64,000 bases of DNA from Blastobasis lacticolella (GCA_905147135.1 LR990060.1:8324001-8388000), one strand, 5' to 3'; numbered from the stretch's first letter, positions 19,929 through 32,518 are shown. Numbers and translations: made by a program. The notes: a model not told the origin generated them from the sequence alone.

Positions 19929-20324
19929 GTTCGAGAGGAATTCGTTGGAGTAGCTTTTTGGAATTCCTCTGTAAACGGACCGGGAACTGTGGATTTTATG
20001 TGAAAACTGTTCGCAATGGGAAGAATTCTAGATATTTGTACAGGCTTATGCGGTCGTTTTGCACATGCCAGCAGTCTACGTTATATTCTAGAGATTAATT
20101 TCATGCAGTTTTAATTTAACGCTAAGAAATTAAATTAGAATTTCCCGGCGCCATTTTCCAATAGCAGACGTGGAATACGAACCACTTGTGGAAATGTATA
20201 GTTGCTGAGACTCTATTAGAGAAAACATATGTAAGTATTGATATGTATAGCTTAACACTTTTCATTGGAATAAAGCAACGAAAAAACATTTAAAAAAGTT
20301 CACAGTTATTAATAATAACCTCAT

Positions 20325-20400
20325 CATCATCATCTTGGCGTTTGTCCCGATTTTGCTCGCGCACGCAGGGCCTGGGGTCCACGTTGCTACTTCTATTTGA
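20325..20400 (-). mobile_element. SINE family A, 3' fragment
   Basis: ATCATCTTGGCGTTTGTCCC and GGGCCTGGGGTCCACGTTG match the 3' end of family A in minus orientation. The rest is missing. Confidence 0.5.
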
Positions 20401-20472
20401 CTACTTCGCTTAATATTTATCAATTCTGGCAAGTTCTCGATATTTAGATAAATATGTACAGATGTCGGCTTT

Positions 20473-20570
20473 AAATAATGCACATCGGCTTGTCCGGCTT
20501 CGTAGAGCGTCGTCTCTGTCGCACGCGTGGGAGTAAATATGAAGGCAAAATTAGCTGATGTGCATTATTT
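20473..20570. mobile_element. Tiny TIR element
   Basis: AAATAATGCACATCGGCT (20473-20490) and AGCTGATGTGCATTATTT (20553-20570) are inverted repeats of 18 bases with one mismatch around a 62-base centre. It could be a minimal MITE or a structured hairpin. Confidence 0.5.
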
Positions 20571-20639
20571 ACCGCCTTTTTTGTAAATATGTGAATTGTA
20601 ATAAAACAGAAGTTAATTTACAAAACAAGAAACTACCAT

Positions 20640-20765
20640 TATAAAAATAATATAAAAGTATTAAAACTTGCCGATTCTAAATTTAAAAGCAGTAATAACA
20701 GCGGTCCCAATACACAGCCTTGTGGAACTCCTTTGTTTGCTATTGCATGTAATGTGCCATGAAAT
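20640..20765 (-). pseudogene. LINE reverse transcriptase fragment
   Basis: The minus strand reads HGTLHAIANKGVPQGCVLGP and then a run of Leu codons. GVPQGCVLGPLL is the conserved RT motif before the FADD block. Only about 40 codons remain and the catalytic FADD is absent. Confidence 0.6.
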
Positions 20766-20769
20766 TGGT

Positions 20770-22055
20770 TAGCAATTGGAAATGGAGGAGATACGTCGAG
20801 ATACGTATCAATTGCTATAAGTAGTAACGGGAAAGTCTCAGGTGTGACGTTCGCTCCGACCTCTATCTAGCTGCATTTAGAAGAGGGAGAATGTTTTCCT
20901 TCCGTTGTTGCGTCCAACGAAATTGTATTTCGCATCAGCCTTCCTTAGTTTGATTTCGCTTGGAGTTCGAGACGTCGGCGTCGGTTGCTAGTGATTTTCT
21001 TGGCATTTCCACCTATTGCTTTTTCGATTGACTGTCCTGACTGTCCATTAGTTAGGCAGTCGCTGCAGCTTATAAGGCGGATTGTCGAGACCATTATTTG
21101 TTTTATAGTGGGTTAGTTATTTTACGAAAATGAAATCACTTTAACTTTGAAAATGTACTTTTAAATGTAGCCTTATTTTCTAATCGCTTTTGATCTGAAT
21201 ACTAATATAACATTTTAAAATGTTGACTGTTATACATTTGAGTGTTTTGACAAAGCTTGAAAATATAATATCTTGTGGAAAGGTACATATTGCTTTTAAT
21301 GGAATTACGCGTCAACTGCTTCATAAACAAAGCCAACTGAAGCGAATATTGTTTTAGTGAGTTTCACGAACGATGATTCTTCGTTTTGACTTCCACATTT
21401 CGATCGCAACAGAACCAACTTGCTGCGCTTCTGTCTGTACAATGTCGTCAGAAAGTTTATATTTTTATGGCAAACTTAAAAAGTGAATCTGGATAGCGAT
21501 AAACCTGTATGTTCTTTGCGTGCTATGATTCTTCTGGTTGTAAATCCGGATCTCGATTTATGGCTTTCAAGTTTCAGATACAATACAAAGTTGACTACGT
21601 ATTTTTATCTGGATACCTGAACACCTTTTTCGTTGCTTATTATATGGATTTCGTAACATTATTATACGGATTTCATTACCTACAGATGTTGTACAAGGCG
21701 ACTAATGGGTTAGTTTGATCTTATATCAGAAACGGGTATAGGCGTTTTCTGACGTGTAGGTTTAATTACCAATCAGATGTTTTACTAGGTAATTAAATCC
21801 CTTTATCTCCAAGATTATGGCAAACCCCTCCACTTATGTGTAGTAGTAAGTATACTTACTAATATTATTAAGTTAAAAGATTTTTTTCCTGTAAGAATAT
21901 ATACAATACGACAACGTCTTTAGGTACCTTAACTAAAACTAGTTATTAAAAAAAAACCTAATTCCCTAATGAAAAATATCCTACAAATAAAAATAGTATC
22001 ACAAAATGAAAACAGAATCCAAATCACTGCCTTGCGGGAGTGTATAAAAGATAAA
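20770..22055. other. No gene recognised
   Basis: AT-rich intergenic DNA with short frames such as + 21509-21718 that show no family features. Confidence 0.45.
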
Positions 22056-22059
22056 AGAT

Positions 22060-22190
22060 TTGTGATTTTGTTTCTAATGAATTAACTCCAAAATTACACG
22101 ACCAATTTTAAAAATTCTTTAACTAATAAAAAGCTACGTTATTCCCGAGTGAGGTAGGTAACTTTTTATCCCGGAAATAATAGGATCCTG
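22060..22190 (+). repeat. Relative of the 8468 dispersed repeat
   Basis: AAAAGATTTGTGATTTTGTT, GACCAATTTTAAAAATTC and AAGCTACGTTATTCCCGAGT parallel the order of blocks at 8485-8620. Similarity is loose. Confidence 0.35.
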
Positions 22191-22194
22191 TACC

Positions 22195-24756
22195 TATTTA
22201 CTCGTACTTACTGTGCTGACTCAGCGACCCCAAGGAGGATCTTGGCCTCCGATACCAAAAGACCCCAAAAAATAGCTTTTAAAATCCCGGTAATAAGCCA
22301 AGCATTCGTACCCGAAAATAATTGCCTTTCATATGACAGCGGCCTAGACTGGAAGGAGGCAGCCGCCTAGAACTTTCAACAGAATCGTTAACATTATGTG
22401 CCAGTTGACAGAATATACTCATAGCTATTTCAATCCTCTACTCAAAGACAGTTGTATGAACAACGATTTCCAAAGCAAACTGAATGGCCCACAAAATCCC
22501 GTCCCATTCTCCATATATCTCGGCACCATAATCCCGTAACTAATGACAACTAAGCAAAAGGTGGTAATGCTTCGCCGACGCCTTTATACCGCTAATAAGG
22601 ATAATAAACCATCACACGGTGGGATAGCACTATGTGTCATTTAGTTAATCATGTTACCCTCTCCGGGGTTGGGGAAAACGTTGGGCCGAAATTGCCCCGA
22701 AATATTAGAGATGGCAAGATGGCGCTGTTTCCGGGGAAATTTCACCTTAACGTTTGCATGATAAGTGGCTTGTGGGTTTGTTGCTGTATGTATGGATAGG
22801 TGTGAAGATGTCGAGGTGGGTAAGAAGGTAATATTTATTAATTGATTTAAAACTTCATGCACATTACAGTACCACGGCGGACTTAAAGCTACGTAGCTTT
22901 TTCTACCAGCCTACCAGAGAGCAATTAATAAAAATTACAGATATGAATAATGCGAGCAAAAATATATATTGAAAAAATTTAAGAATAATTGTATTATTGT
23001 TTTTTCAAATAAAGTCTCTTTATCGTAAGAGTTTTCATACGAATTTTAACATTCCAAATTCAAATCACTTTATTCCCTTGGGAAGTTTCGCACAATATTA
23101 TTGCCCTGGGGGTAACAAGGCCATTAAACAAAAAAAAAATTTGCTACTTGCATGATGGCAACTTTCCAATATTTTTGAAGGCGATGCTTTAAGGTGATAA
23201 TTCATGATAGAGTGAGGGCCACGAGATTTTGCGCCCGGCTGAAAGTGAAACCAAATTTGACTGACAATGTCAAGTTCAGCCACAGTACACAAAATAATCA
23301 GTAGGTCATTTTCGTACAAACGGTCGAAGCGCGTCTTTCACAATAGATCAATTTATTTATTTTTATTTATTCGCATGGCATTAACAGCGGAGTCGCCAAT
23401 TTTTCACCGCCTGTATCTAATACTGTCATTAATATGTAGGAGATTCCGTTGATACATAAGTGCGGTTATTTTAGCATGTTCCATTATTTATTTATTATTA
23501 TTATTTATTTAACCATTTATTGTACACAAGATTGTTACAAAACTATTACTGCACTTGAGCAATCTAAAATAGAAAAGAATTGCGAATATAGGCACTGTTT
23601 ATTACCTTAAAGTTATTTTATTCAATTAAACATTTATATTGTAAATATTTGAGTAAGTCATTTCGAGTATTTGGCGAAGATGACTTTCTGATTGTTTCCG
23701 TATACTGTGGTTGACCATGAACAGGCATCAATAACAGGGACACTTTTGTCATGACTTGATGACTTTTGTCATAAAACCAATAATTAAAAAGCAAAAATCG
23801 ACAATCACGCCATCATCTGTCAGCAAAATCTCGTGGCTATCAGTTTCTACATAATTGAATATTGTAGAGCGAAAAGTAGGTGTAAAAAGTATATTAAAAC
23901 GATTTTGATATTGCACGTTAAGCCCTTTTTAGTTTTATGAAATACACTTCAATGTTCACAGAACATGAGTTATTTATTAAATATCGTCGTTTATGTAAGT
24001 GACCTACTTATTTTTGCTCGTCAGTGTATATATGAGGGTATTGTAATGAGTTTATGAATCAATTGCACCAAGACTGGTGACATCAGAGGTCTCTCAATCC
24101 TTTCAGAGACCTCTTATCAAAATGATATATCTTGTAACATGTAATACCTTCATATCATCGCCATTAAAAGTCGAAGTTTTCTTCACGATATAAAATTGTG
24201 CCAGTCTGTGCCAGTTTAATTATTACTGTAGATACTTTAAGATTCAGTTTTTTTACATTCACCTAATTATCTCATAACACCGATACCACGAATTTCGCTC
24301 CAGAATCTTCAATAACTCAACCGAAATGCGTAAAAAATAAACAAAAGGGAAACAAACACAAAAGAGTTCCAAACAACCGGTGTGGCGCATACATGGGTGC
24401 CGAAATTTATGCCGCTTTTTTCAACGATATATACGGAACAAAATGCTCGGAAGCGATTCATAATTTATTTTCGCGGGGGAAAAATCCTCTCTTAATTTTT
24501 GGCCCCAAGAAAATGTCATATTTCGCGTGTGCAATTTTATTTGCCAAGATTAGATCCCCCGTTATTTGTAGTCACATTAAAATACCGTCTTTGTGTATTA
24601 TTTACATACTGGAGAGCGCATGTAATGTTATGGAGAGTGAATTATTTTCTCCCTATACGGATCTTTGGGTAAGACAATTTGCTACACAACTTTCCTCACT
24701 TTCCTTGTTAATATGATAATCGTCTTAAGCGTTTGTATAGTGTTTCTTACGTTAGA
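22195..24756. other. No gene recognised
   Basis: Intergenic sequence. The longest frame (+ 24393-24716, 107 codons) has no recognisable domain or splice context. Confidence 0.45.
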
Positions 24757-24873
24757 ATCTAATATACCGAATGGATAGGCGATTGTGTTTAGGTCGTCGT
24801 TTATGTTGTCGTACCTGATTTTTTTCATAATTGGTATCAACTTGCAATTTTTTTTAATTACTAATCATTTGTT
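24757..24873 (+). repeat. Duplicated flank of a SINE (partner at 30822-30940)
   Basis: TATACCGAATGGATAGGCGA, GTTTATGTTGTCGTACCTG and ATTACTAATCATTTGTT recur in reverse orientation immediately beyond the head of the SINE at 30482-30821. About 115 bases of extra sequence are thus shared outside the SINE. Confidence 0.8.
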
Positions 24874-25190
24874 AGAGCGTCGGTGGCCTAGCGGTAACGG
24901 TATCCGACTCGCAATGCGGGAGGTACCGGATTCGAATCGACTTTTTGAGTTGATACAATAGTTGAATTCTAACCGATACTCGTACGGTGTAGGAAAACAT
25001 GATGAAACCTGCACATTCAGGACACTGATTGATCCAATCTGGTCAGGTTCTCCTGGTAGCGTCACGGAAAGCAGATAGCACACGCTCCTCTGTAATTACC
25101 TGATCTGCCAAAACCTGGATCATGGTCAAGGCAGACCCAGAGCCCTCGTGAGCGAGAGCATAACAGGGACGTTAACGCCAAAATGATTAT
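24874..25190 (+). mobile_element. tRNA-derived SINE, family A
   Basis: The tRNA-like head has GTGGCCTAGCGGTAACGG (A box) and GGATTCGAATCG (B box). The body has CAATCTGGTCAGGTTCTCCT and AATTACCTGATCTGCCAAA, and the end is GACGTTAACGCCAAAATGAT. This is the plus orientation and one of the more complete copies. Confidence 0.82.
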
Positions 25191-25494
25191 TAGGTACTAC
25201 ACCTCAATTCATACCCAACATAAAATTCCAATGATAAGTATTAAGGACTCCTGGTCTAAAGTTACCTAAGGGGTAACAGATCTGCAAAAAAAAAATGAAA
25301 TATTTGTTAAATGATACTAGGTGTAGTACTCAGTGGCACCTAGAATCCATTACACCCGATCACGTCAATTCAACCCAACCCTCCCTTTCAGTAGTAACAA
25401 AACACTTTAAATTCTCAGTTTAGGGAAGGTAATTGTAAAATTAAGATACAGTGTAATAAAACCAATTTAGAGCAATAATATCTAAAAGACAGAC

Positions 25495-25600
25495 ACCACA
25501 GGTGACCGGAGCTAGCTCATTTCTCGGTTAGAGAATAGGCATTGCTATTCAACGAGGTAACGCAGCTAGCTTTCTAAGATACCCAATTCTCAAGCTTCTA
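25495..25600 (+). repeat. Dispersed repeat, family G, copy 1
   Basis: GACCGGAGCTAGCTCATTTC and GCTATTCAACGAGGTAACGC match GACCGGAGAGCTGGCTCGTT and GCTATTCAACGAGGCAACAC at 59147-59205. It is probably a fragment of a retroelement gene (reading ...RIGIAIQRGNAA...), but the family is uncertain. Confidence 0.5.
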
Positions 25601-25605
25601 TCTAT

Positions 25606-25806
25606 ACACAGTTTAAAACATCCTCGCTTCGCGCTGTCTGTCCCTTTGTACCTATGTATATAGGTACGCTTAGATCTTTTAAACTATGCAACAGAATTTA
25701 GTGCGGTTCTGAACAATCGATAGAGTGATTCAATAGGAACGTTAATAAGCAAGAAAATGATTGATAAAATAGGTGTACGTGAACGAAGTCGCGCCCAGTC
25801 CACTAG
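25606..25806 (+). mobile_element. Helitron-like non-autonomous element
   Basis: The body shares TACGCTTAGATCTTTTAAAC and GATAGAGTGATTCAA with other copies. The 3' end has GTGAACGAAGTCGCG (hairpin weakened), spacer and CTAG at 25803-25806. Confidence 0.65.
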
Positions 25807-25836
25807 TACACTAATAAAACAGATCTCCTCAAAGTG

Positions 25837-25955
25837 ACAACGCACCTGTGCTTCTACATTTTTGTAGTAGCCTGCAACCTAAATCTCTGAATCGTAGATA
25901 GGGCGACAGTTACCACTTACCATCAGGTGGGCTGTCTGCTCGTTTGTCACTGAGT
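25837..25955 (+). mobile_element. Short retroelement end, family E
   Basis: TGACAACGCACCTGTGCTTC, CGACAGTTACCACTTACCAT and GCTGTCTGCTCGTTTGTCAC are in plus orientation, matching 3600-3725 and 48590-48732. Confidence 0.6.
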
Positions 25956-27232
25956 GTTATAAATTAAAGCCTTCCCCAAACCTTTAACACCGATCGGCTT
26001 TGTCAATATTAAGACCACATCTGCGTTTCTATGCTCCCCTAACATGTACAACGTTAAGCGAAGGCCGGCCTGCACTCTGCCTGTGACATTTCAATAAATT
26101 ACCATCAGTGTCAATGGAGCCGACCATATTTCATAAAACAACGGAATCCGCCAAACAAACTTTGTTCATAATACCCTGGTATCATTCCCGGCGTGCACGA
26201 AAGGCGGTGTTATAGGAGACGGCGTAGTATTTTTGTTTTTATATTTTGTTTAAAATTTTAAATTACATTGTAGTAAAGTAAAGTAAAAAAGCTTTTATTC
26301 CACTCTGACACGGCACAACATTAAAAAATATTTATAGAGAAAAAAAGTGTAGCTCTTTAACATTTAAAATTTAAACCGCTTGTATTTTATTGTCAGTTGC
26401 AGAGCAGAGTAACCCATTGAGTAAAAAAGTACCGACTTACCAAACATGCCTGGATTATCAGATTCAAGGAGGATCCAAGCTCAAATTTTCAACATTTCCT
26501 TGACAGTGGAGGATTTCGTTAGCCAGGTATAGTATGCTTGTCAGCTTAGTTGCATTAGTTAAATATTGCATTGTTTTGAGGGGTTTTTAGATGGCTGCCA
26601 TGTTTGCCTTGTTCTAATGTAATAATGATTTAGTCAAGTTATCTTTTTGCCATATTCTGAACATGCCAATTCCAAAGATTCATTTCCGTTGGGGCCCATA
26701 GACTTGTTGTTGGAAACGGAACCCTTAGGGCCCTTTGTCGGTATTTATTAAATTGCGAATATTAAACAAAGCCTCTATAACTAGCTGTGGGACGTACGCA
26801 TCCGAGGGAAACTTCCTCCACTTGTTTTACCCAGCTCCATTGCTGCGCCCTTGTACCCCGCTATCCATCAACGTCCACGTCCTATGAAAGTTGGCTTTAA
26901 ACTCCCATAATGAAGTTATCCGCCGAAAACTGGATAGCCCCTTTTATATTTTGAATTCAATTCGCCACCATTGTTCCTTCAAATTGGCCGACTTACGTTC
27001 TTTAGTGGGCTGTGGGCCCCTCTCAATGCTGGACTGTTTCGTTGTTTGTTACATTAAGATCGTCTTGTTGATTTTGTAGATAGAAATATGGATACTTTAG
27101 ACGTTGTATGTTGACAGATTGTTTGAATTGTGCCAATTGACTTTTCATATTGGTACAGCTTAGTGTGAACAGTGTTTGTGTTACAAAGCGTGTGTTATAA
27201 ACGATATGAAGTTCTTCAAAAAGGGTACATAA
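25956..27232. other. No gene recognised
   Basis: Intergenic sequence. An A/T-rich AAAAAGCTTTTATTCC stretch near 26288 resembles a retroelement 3' end, but I could not delimit it. Confidence 0.4.
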
Positions 27233-27788
27233 TAGTGGTTTATGCAACTGTCATACGCCTCGTATGATAAACAGACATTCATGTTTTAATACCTAATTAT
27301 ATGCAGTTGCATACACTACTTTATCTACACTCATATTTTAACTTTAACTTTGCTAAAAGTAAGCTGCGAGTCAGTTCTGTTGTATCTATGCGTTGAGGAT
27401 ATCAAGCGGCGGGAAATCTACTTTAATACTTTCACATTTATCTAATTATTTACTTCAAATAAGAAAATAACATTTACAAATACAAATAACAACAATTAGA
27501 AAAAATATTCTGTTTAGCGGGAAATAAATTACCCAGAATTATAAACAGGGAAATTTAAATTTTGAATTTGTTAAAGACGTCTAGGTATTCTTCAGCCTAC
27601 ATTTCGCCATGTCCCGGCGCCCGACAAAACTTAAAAAATGTAATGTAATGTAATGAAAATAGTATGGGAAATGCTGTATCGAAACGTATTTTTTTAAAAT
27701 TATATAGACTGGCGTGAAAAAAGTGTTCCCTTAAACGACTGTTTTCGAGTATGTTATTGGAACATCAACCTATGAATGTAGATAAAAA
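27233..27788. repeat. Dispersed repeat, family F, copy 2
   Basis: Collinear with 7330-7993 but lacking one arm of the left-end hairpin. Shared blocks include TATGCAACTGTCATA, GTAAGCTGCGAGTCAGTTCT and TTTCGCCATGTCCCGGCGCC. Confidence 0.65.
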
Positions 27789-28471
27789 GGTTTTACGGGT
27801 TTGGTAACACGTTAGTGATACTCTAGTATCCACTACATTATCTGCTAACCATCTGGTGGTCCGTACGTTTATCTTACTTAGCACGCTTTAGCTAAATGGC
27901 GCTGTGTAAAATGTATCCATGAATTAACCTCATCGCAATATAAATCTACCATTAGAAGAATCTCGATGCAACCTAGCAACCACGCCGAAGACAACACACG
28001 TAGACCCAAAATTGAGACATCAGGGCCAAAAAATAAAAAGCACCAAACAATTCTCGGAATTACATCACATTACTTGTATTCCCATCCTCCCGTTCGACGT
28101 GTGCCGATGGAACAAAATTGGGAGAGACATGAGAGACATACGTCCTCTCGTTTCGGTATATCAGAGAGAGATAGCAGCGTTCCTGGCATAATTGACGTCA
28201 TTGAAATGATTGATGCTCGACACTGAATCGAGTTTGAAAGAATCCGACTTGAACTGTATGCGATTTGTCTGTCTAATCTTGTAGAACCATTATGGGTTAG
28301 ATCGAGTTCAGAGGTCCAATAGAGATTCGGGTGCCGATACCTGCGCAGCTGACAGGAATACCAATGAGGTTCGAGACGGCAGTCCCATACTAGATCACTG
28401 TATCAATTGTTTGTACGTTGTTGCGCCCCGTAGATGTTAACGCACACAGTGATAGTTATTGGAAGAATAAA

Positions 28472-28817
28472 TATGATCTTGGCGTTAATGTACTTGTTGT
28501 ACTCTCGCGTATGAGGACCCGAGGTCCGCCTTGACCATGATCTTGGATTTGGCAGATCAGACAATTACAGTGGAACGTATTTCTGACCTCCGTGACCCTG
28601 CAACCAGGGGGAACCTGACCAGTTTGGATCATGGTTACATATTCAGTTGCCTAAATGTGCAGGTTTCATTACGATCTTTCCCCTCACCGTAAGAGCATCG
28701 GTTAGCATTCAACTAATGTACGTAACTCAGAAAAGAGTCACTGGTACATGGCCTTAGTACGATTCGAACCTCTCGCGTACGAGTCGGATACCGTAACCAC
28801 AAGGCCACCGACGCTCC
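28472..28817 (-). mobile_element. tRNA-derived SINE, family A
   Basis: Near-complete minus copy from ATGATCTTGGCGTTAATG to the head CACAAGGCCACCGACGCTCC. The B-box complement is CGATTCGAACC at about 28759. Confidence 0.82.
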
Positions 28818-29078
28818 AACAGTGTGTATTAAAGACTACAATAAAAGAACAATATTTAGTACATGTAAATACTACAATATCACAACTAAGTAAGTGCAAA
28901 ATAGACATCAGTGCAGATAGTCATCATCATCATAGAGAGATCAGAATATTCCTCTGAGGTGGTTATTTGTAGCGACGGACATAAGAGATTCCAGATTTTA
29001 TTTAGTTTTTTTTTAGATATAGAATTATTTATTTCTATTATATATACCATACCTACTTAGGCTAGAATACTTACCTAT

Positions 29079-29102
29079 GGATATATATATATATATATAT
29101 AT
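29079..29102. repeat. (TA)n microsatellite
   Basis: Uninterrupted ATATAT run of about 23 bases. Confidence 0.9.
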
Positions 29103-30029
29103 TGTAATTTATTGTGTTGGACATTTTATAGGTATTATTGGATAGGTATTCCATTACGAATAAGTAAGTGCCTAAACACGCAGTTGACATTTATTTGATA
29201 TATTTTTATTTTTATTTAATTTTTGACATTTCTTTTTATTAATAATGTAATTACTTATTTAATTTCATTATAATTATTATTATTTATATTATGACGAAAT
29301 CTCTGCGAATTGCTTATATGAATGTGTAGTATAATGTAATTTTCATTGATTAATAAATGAATCTTATGTAAATCTAATCTATCCAGTACTAAGTACCTTA
29401 GTAATTCCAGCACACCTGGAATCCTTCCTGTTTTCGACACGTGAAAGCTCATTTAAAACTAATTTCATTAAATCAGAACAGACTTTAAAGCTATCCGAAA
29501 CAATGGAATTAATTGAAACAATCAGTTAATACAAAATGGCTACCTGTCGCCGAGTTTTTGTCACCATTATTAATATAATTGCCTGGCGGAACGAGGCTCC
29601 ATTTGCACCTGATATTTACATATTTAATAAGAGAAAATCTCCTAATGACTCTGCTTTGTGCCGCTGAGAATGTCTCAGACATGGCAGTGGAATTTAATTA
29701 CAGATTTCCATATTTTTGTACAAATCAATTTGAGTATGTGTTATTGTTTATGTATGACTATGTTGCTTTGATTGAAAAGTTTTGGATTCTGTACTATCAA
29801 GCTTTCCAAAAACCATGTACAGACAGACAGCTTCTTCTTCTTATGGTTTCAATAATCAATAGGTTAAGTATAAAATTATTTATTTATTATTAACTACTAC
29901 AGACAGCTGCAGAGTGACTGGTTCCCCCTGGCATATATTAAATGTACGGTTGGGGGTAAAATTTGGTTATAACGTTCCAGACCCGTTCTCTTGGGAACCA
30001 CATTTAATTTCGGGATAAAATATAGCCAA
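29103..30029. other. No gene recognised
   Basis: AT-rich. The 104-codon + frame at 29579-29893 has no domain I recognise. Confidence 0.4.
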
Positions 30030-30155
30030 TGTGCTATTTTGGGCTATAAGCTATATTCCTGCCAAATGTCATCAAAATCCGTTCAGTAGCTTTGCGTGAA
30101 GGAGTAACAAACATCCTTATAAACTTTCGCATTTATGATATTAGTAGGATTGCGC
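30030..30155 (+). repeat. Dispersed repeat ending ATATTAGTAGGAT
   Basis: GCTATATTCCTGCCAAATGT, CATCAAAATCCGTTCAGTAG and GATATTAGTAGGAT form a repeat type I know to be very common in lepidopteran DNA. It is a single copy here, class unknown. Confidence 0.4.
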
Positions 30156-30409
30156 TATCAATCGATATCAACCGGGACCGACGGCGTAACGTTGCCTCCG
30201 AAGCACGGACCGCGTGGTGATCATATTCCTAATCTGCGTAGGGATTGCCTACAGTGCTCATGGTAATGTATGAAAAGGTTGATGAATGTAGAAGAAGCGA
30301 GAGGTTTTTCAGGATCGTTGCAAATGGAACTATGTACCTACATGGAAAAGGTGTGATCTTAGGTATGGATGTCTCCCTTATGGCTCGCTAACAAACTTAG
30401 GCTTATTGT

Positions 30410-30475
30410 TGTCGCATTCCACAGTGGGATTCGAACCCGGTACCTCTCGCTTGCTATTTGGATACCGTAACCACT
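30410..30475 (-). mobile_element. SINE family A head fragment
   Basis: GTGGGATTCGAACCCGGTAC and GATACCGTAACCACTA are the tRNA-like head of family A, placed directly beside the fuller copy at 30482. Confidence 0.6.
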
Positions 30476-30481
30476 AAAAAT

Positions 30482-30821
30482 ATAATCATCTCGGCGTTAA
30501 TGTCCCGGTTGTGCTCTCGCGTACGAGGGCCCGGGGTCCGGCTTGACCGTGTTCCAGAATTTGGCAGGTCAGGTAATTACAGTGGAGCGACTGCCATCTG
30601 ACCTCCATGACCCTGCTACCAGGGGAACCTGGTATTTCTATTCATCCAGTCGCCTGAATGTGTTCAGGTTTCATCACGATGTTTTCCCTCACCGTAAGAG
30701 CATCGCTAAGTATTCAACTACTGTACATAACTCAGAAAAGAGTCATTGGTACATGGCGGCAGTGGGATTCAAACCTATTTCCTTTCGCATTACTATCGTT
30801 TCTACTAAGCCACCGACGCTT
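30482..30821 (-). mobile_element. tRNA-derived SINE, family A
   Basis: Minus copy with ATCATCTCGGCGTTAATGTC at the 3' end and AAGCCACCGACGCTTC at the head. It is followed by 115 bases shared with the flank of the copy at 24874. Confidence 0.8.
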
Positions 30822-30940
30822 CAACAAATGATTAGTAATTAATAAAAACATTGTAAGTTGATACCAATTATATAAAAAAAACAGGTACGACAACATAAAC
30901 GATGACCCAAACACAATCGGCTATCCATTCGGTATACTAC
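30822..30940 (-). repeat. Duplicated flank of a SINE (partner at 24757-24873)
   Basis: AACAAATGATTAGTAATTAA, CAGGTACGACAACATAAAC and TCGGCTATCCATTCGGTATA are the reverse complement of the flank at 24757-24873. Confidence 0.8.
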
Positions 30941-32147
30941 ACTGGCCGTCAAAACTAAGTACTACAATAATAAAATACATTTCAAATGGCCTAACTTATC
31001 TCGGTCCCACTCGTAACTGGAAACAAAAGTTATCAACCAACTAGTTATTTTAACCTTTCAACAAGATTTTTCGCCACCTGCTCTAGTAGCTACGAAGGCC
31101 GTGCCGTGCCCCACTTCCTACCACTGTAGGCCAAGGCGTTTGTCTTTGTAATTAAAAGGAGCAGTAATCCTTTTAGCTCCTCATAAAGTCATATTTATTA
31201 TGCTGAAAATCCAGCTTATGGTTGGGGGGCGAAACAAAAAATTTGGTAACGCGTTTAATTATTTAAACTATACAAATGAGTAATACAAAAATTTAAAACG
31301 CCTAATGCTATTAAAAATCTGACAAGGAAACCATTATTCTGATACCTCACTCGATTAGTTTAAGAGAAGAAAGATTTTCGAAAGTCACAATATGGCGCCA
31401 AAAATCCGCCATATTAATAAAAAATAAAAAATACTGAAACGATTATAAAGGAATTAAATCATTTTTTGTACACTAGTTCCACTTTATTATACAATTTTAT
31501 TAAATTGCAACCGGTTTCGAATTACTCATCTTCAGGCAATTATTTTATATTTTGTTTACAAGCTATATGTAGGTACCGACAAATAATAATTTAAAATTGA
31601 TGTGGGTACCGACAGTATACAATAATGTTAGGATGTCACAGTGCAGAGAAATGTACAGTATGTCAACATAATACAAATTACAAGAAGTCAAAATTGTACA
31701 AAAAGTGATTTAATTCATAATAATGGAGTTCCATCATGAAGTGACAACACAAAGTGTTAAAGATTATAAAGGAGTTTCAATGAAACCCATTCCATGAAGA
31801 TAGATTTCACTAAGCCCCTAAATCTGGTAACCCCAAGCGCCGTTATCGGCCGAAGAACTACTACTTCTTCACGATCCCTAGAACTCGATCCAAAATTTTG
31901 ATGAGCAGATGCGCCCGCAATACAAACATGTTTGAACTTGTCCACACACTGTCGTCACAACTCGTTCGCTATAACAAACTGAACAAAATCGTCTCGTACC
32001 GGGTCCGAACCCAGGCTCTATATTTTGAATGAACAATAACAATAACCCGTATATTTTGTGTGGCACGCATGCTATACCCAGGGGCAACCAAAAGGCGGCT
32101 GAGCAATCACAACTCGGTTGCCCCTTGCTATAAGCGTATGAGCATGT
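30941..32147. other. No gene recognised
   Basis: CAACCGGTTTCGAATTACTC followed by ATCTTCAGG near 31509 resembles a motif seen in insect repeats, but no element could be bounded. Minus frames at 31757-32087 show no domain. Confidence 0.4.
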
Positions 32148-32518
32148 ATATGTCGCAGCCGGATGGTTAAATTAGCCGGTTAATTAAGCGGCTAGCTTTT
32201 TGAGCAATTATTTAGTTGAAAATTTGCCAGTTTCAATAAGATTTTAAAGTGATGTTGAAAGAACGATATTGCCTAGAGTTTACGCAGCTCTTCCACACAT
32301 TGTTCCAATGCTAACCAACCCACAATAACTTCAAAGTATAATAATAGTTTGCATTAGGTTTCTATTCGGTTAGTTTAGGTTAGCATTATGACAATGAATG
32401 GAAGAGCTCCGTAAACTCGAGGCAATATCATGAATTTGGCCAATTTTCAATTAAATAACTGCTTAAATAGCTAGCCGTTCAATTAACTGGCTAATTTAAC
32501 CATTTGGCTGCGACATAT
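32148..32518. mobile_element. Foldback (long inverted-repeat) element
   Basis: Two arms of about 165 bases face each other. The left arm begins ATATGTCGCAGCC at 32148, and the right arm ends GGCTGCGACATAT at 32518. Matching internal blocks include GGTTAAATTAGCC, CGGCTAGCT, TATTGCCT.GAGTTTACG and GCTCTTCCA. The centre is about 45 bases and non-coding. Such structures are typical of non-autonomous DNA transposons. Confidence 0.85.

Noticed and set aside
24393..24716. 107-codon + frame
   Set aside because: No domain, start context or splice signals; composition fits chance in AT-rich DNA.
24874..24960. tRNA gene
   Set aside because: A and B boxes are present but the sequence runs into a SINE body shared by about ten loci; no cloverleaf with a proper anticodon arm.
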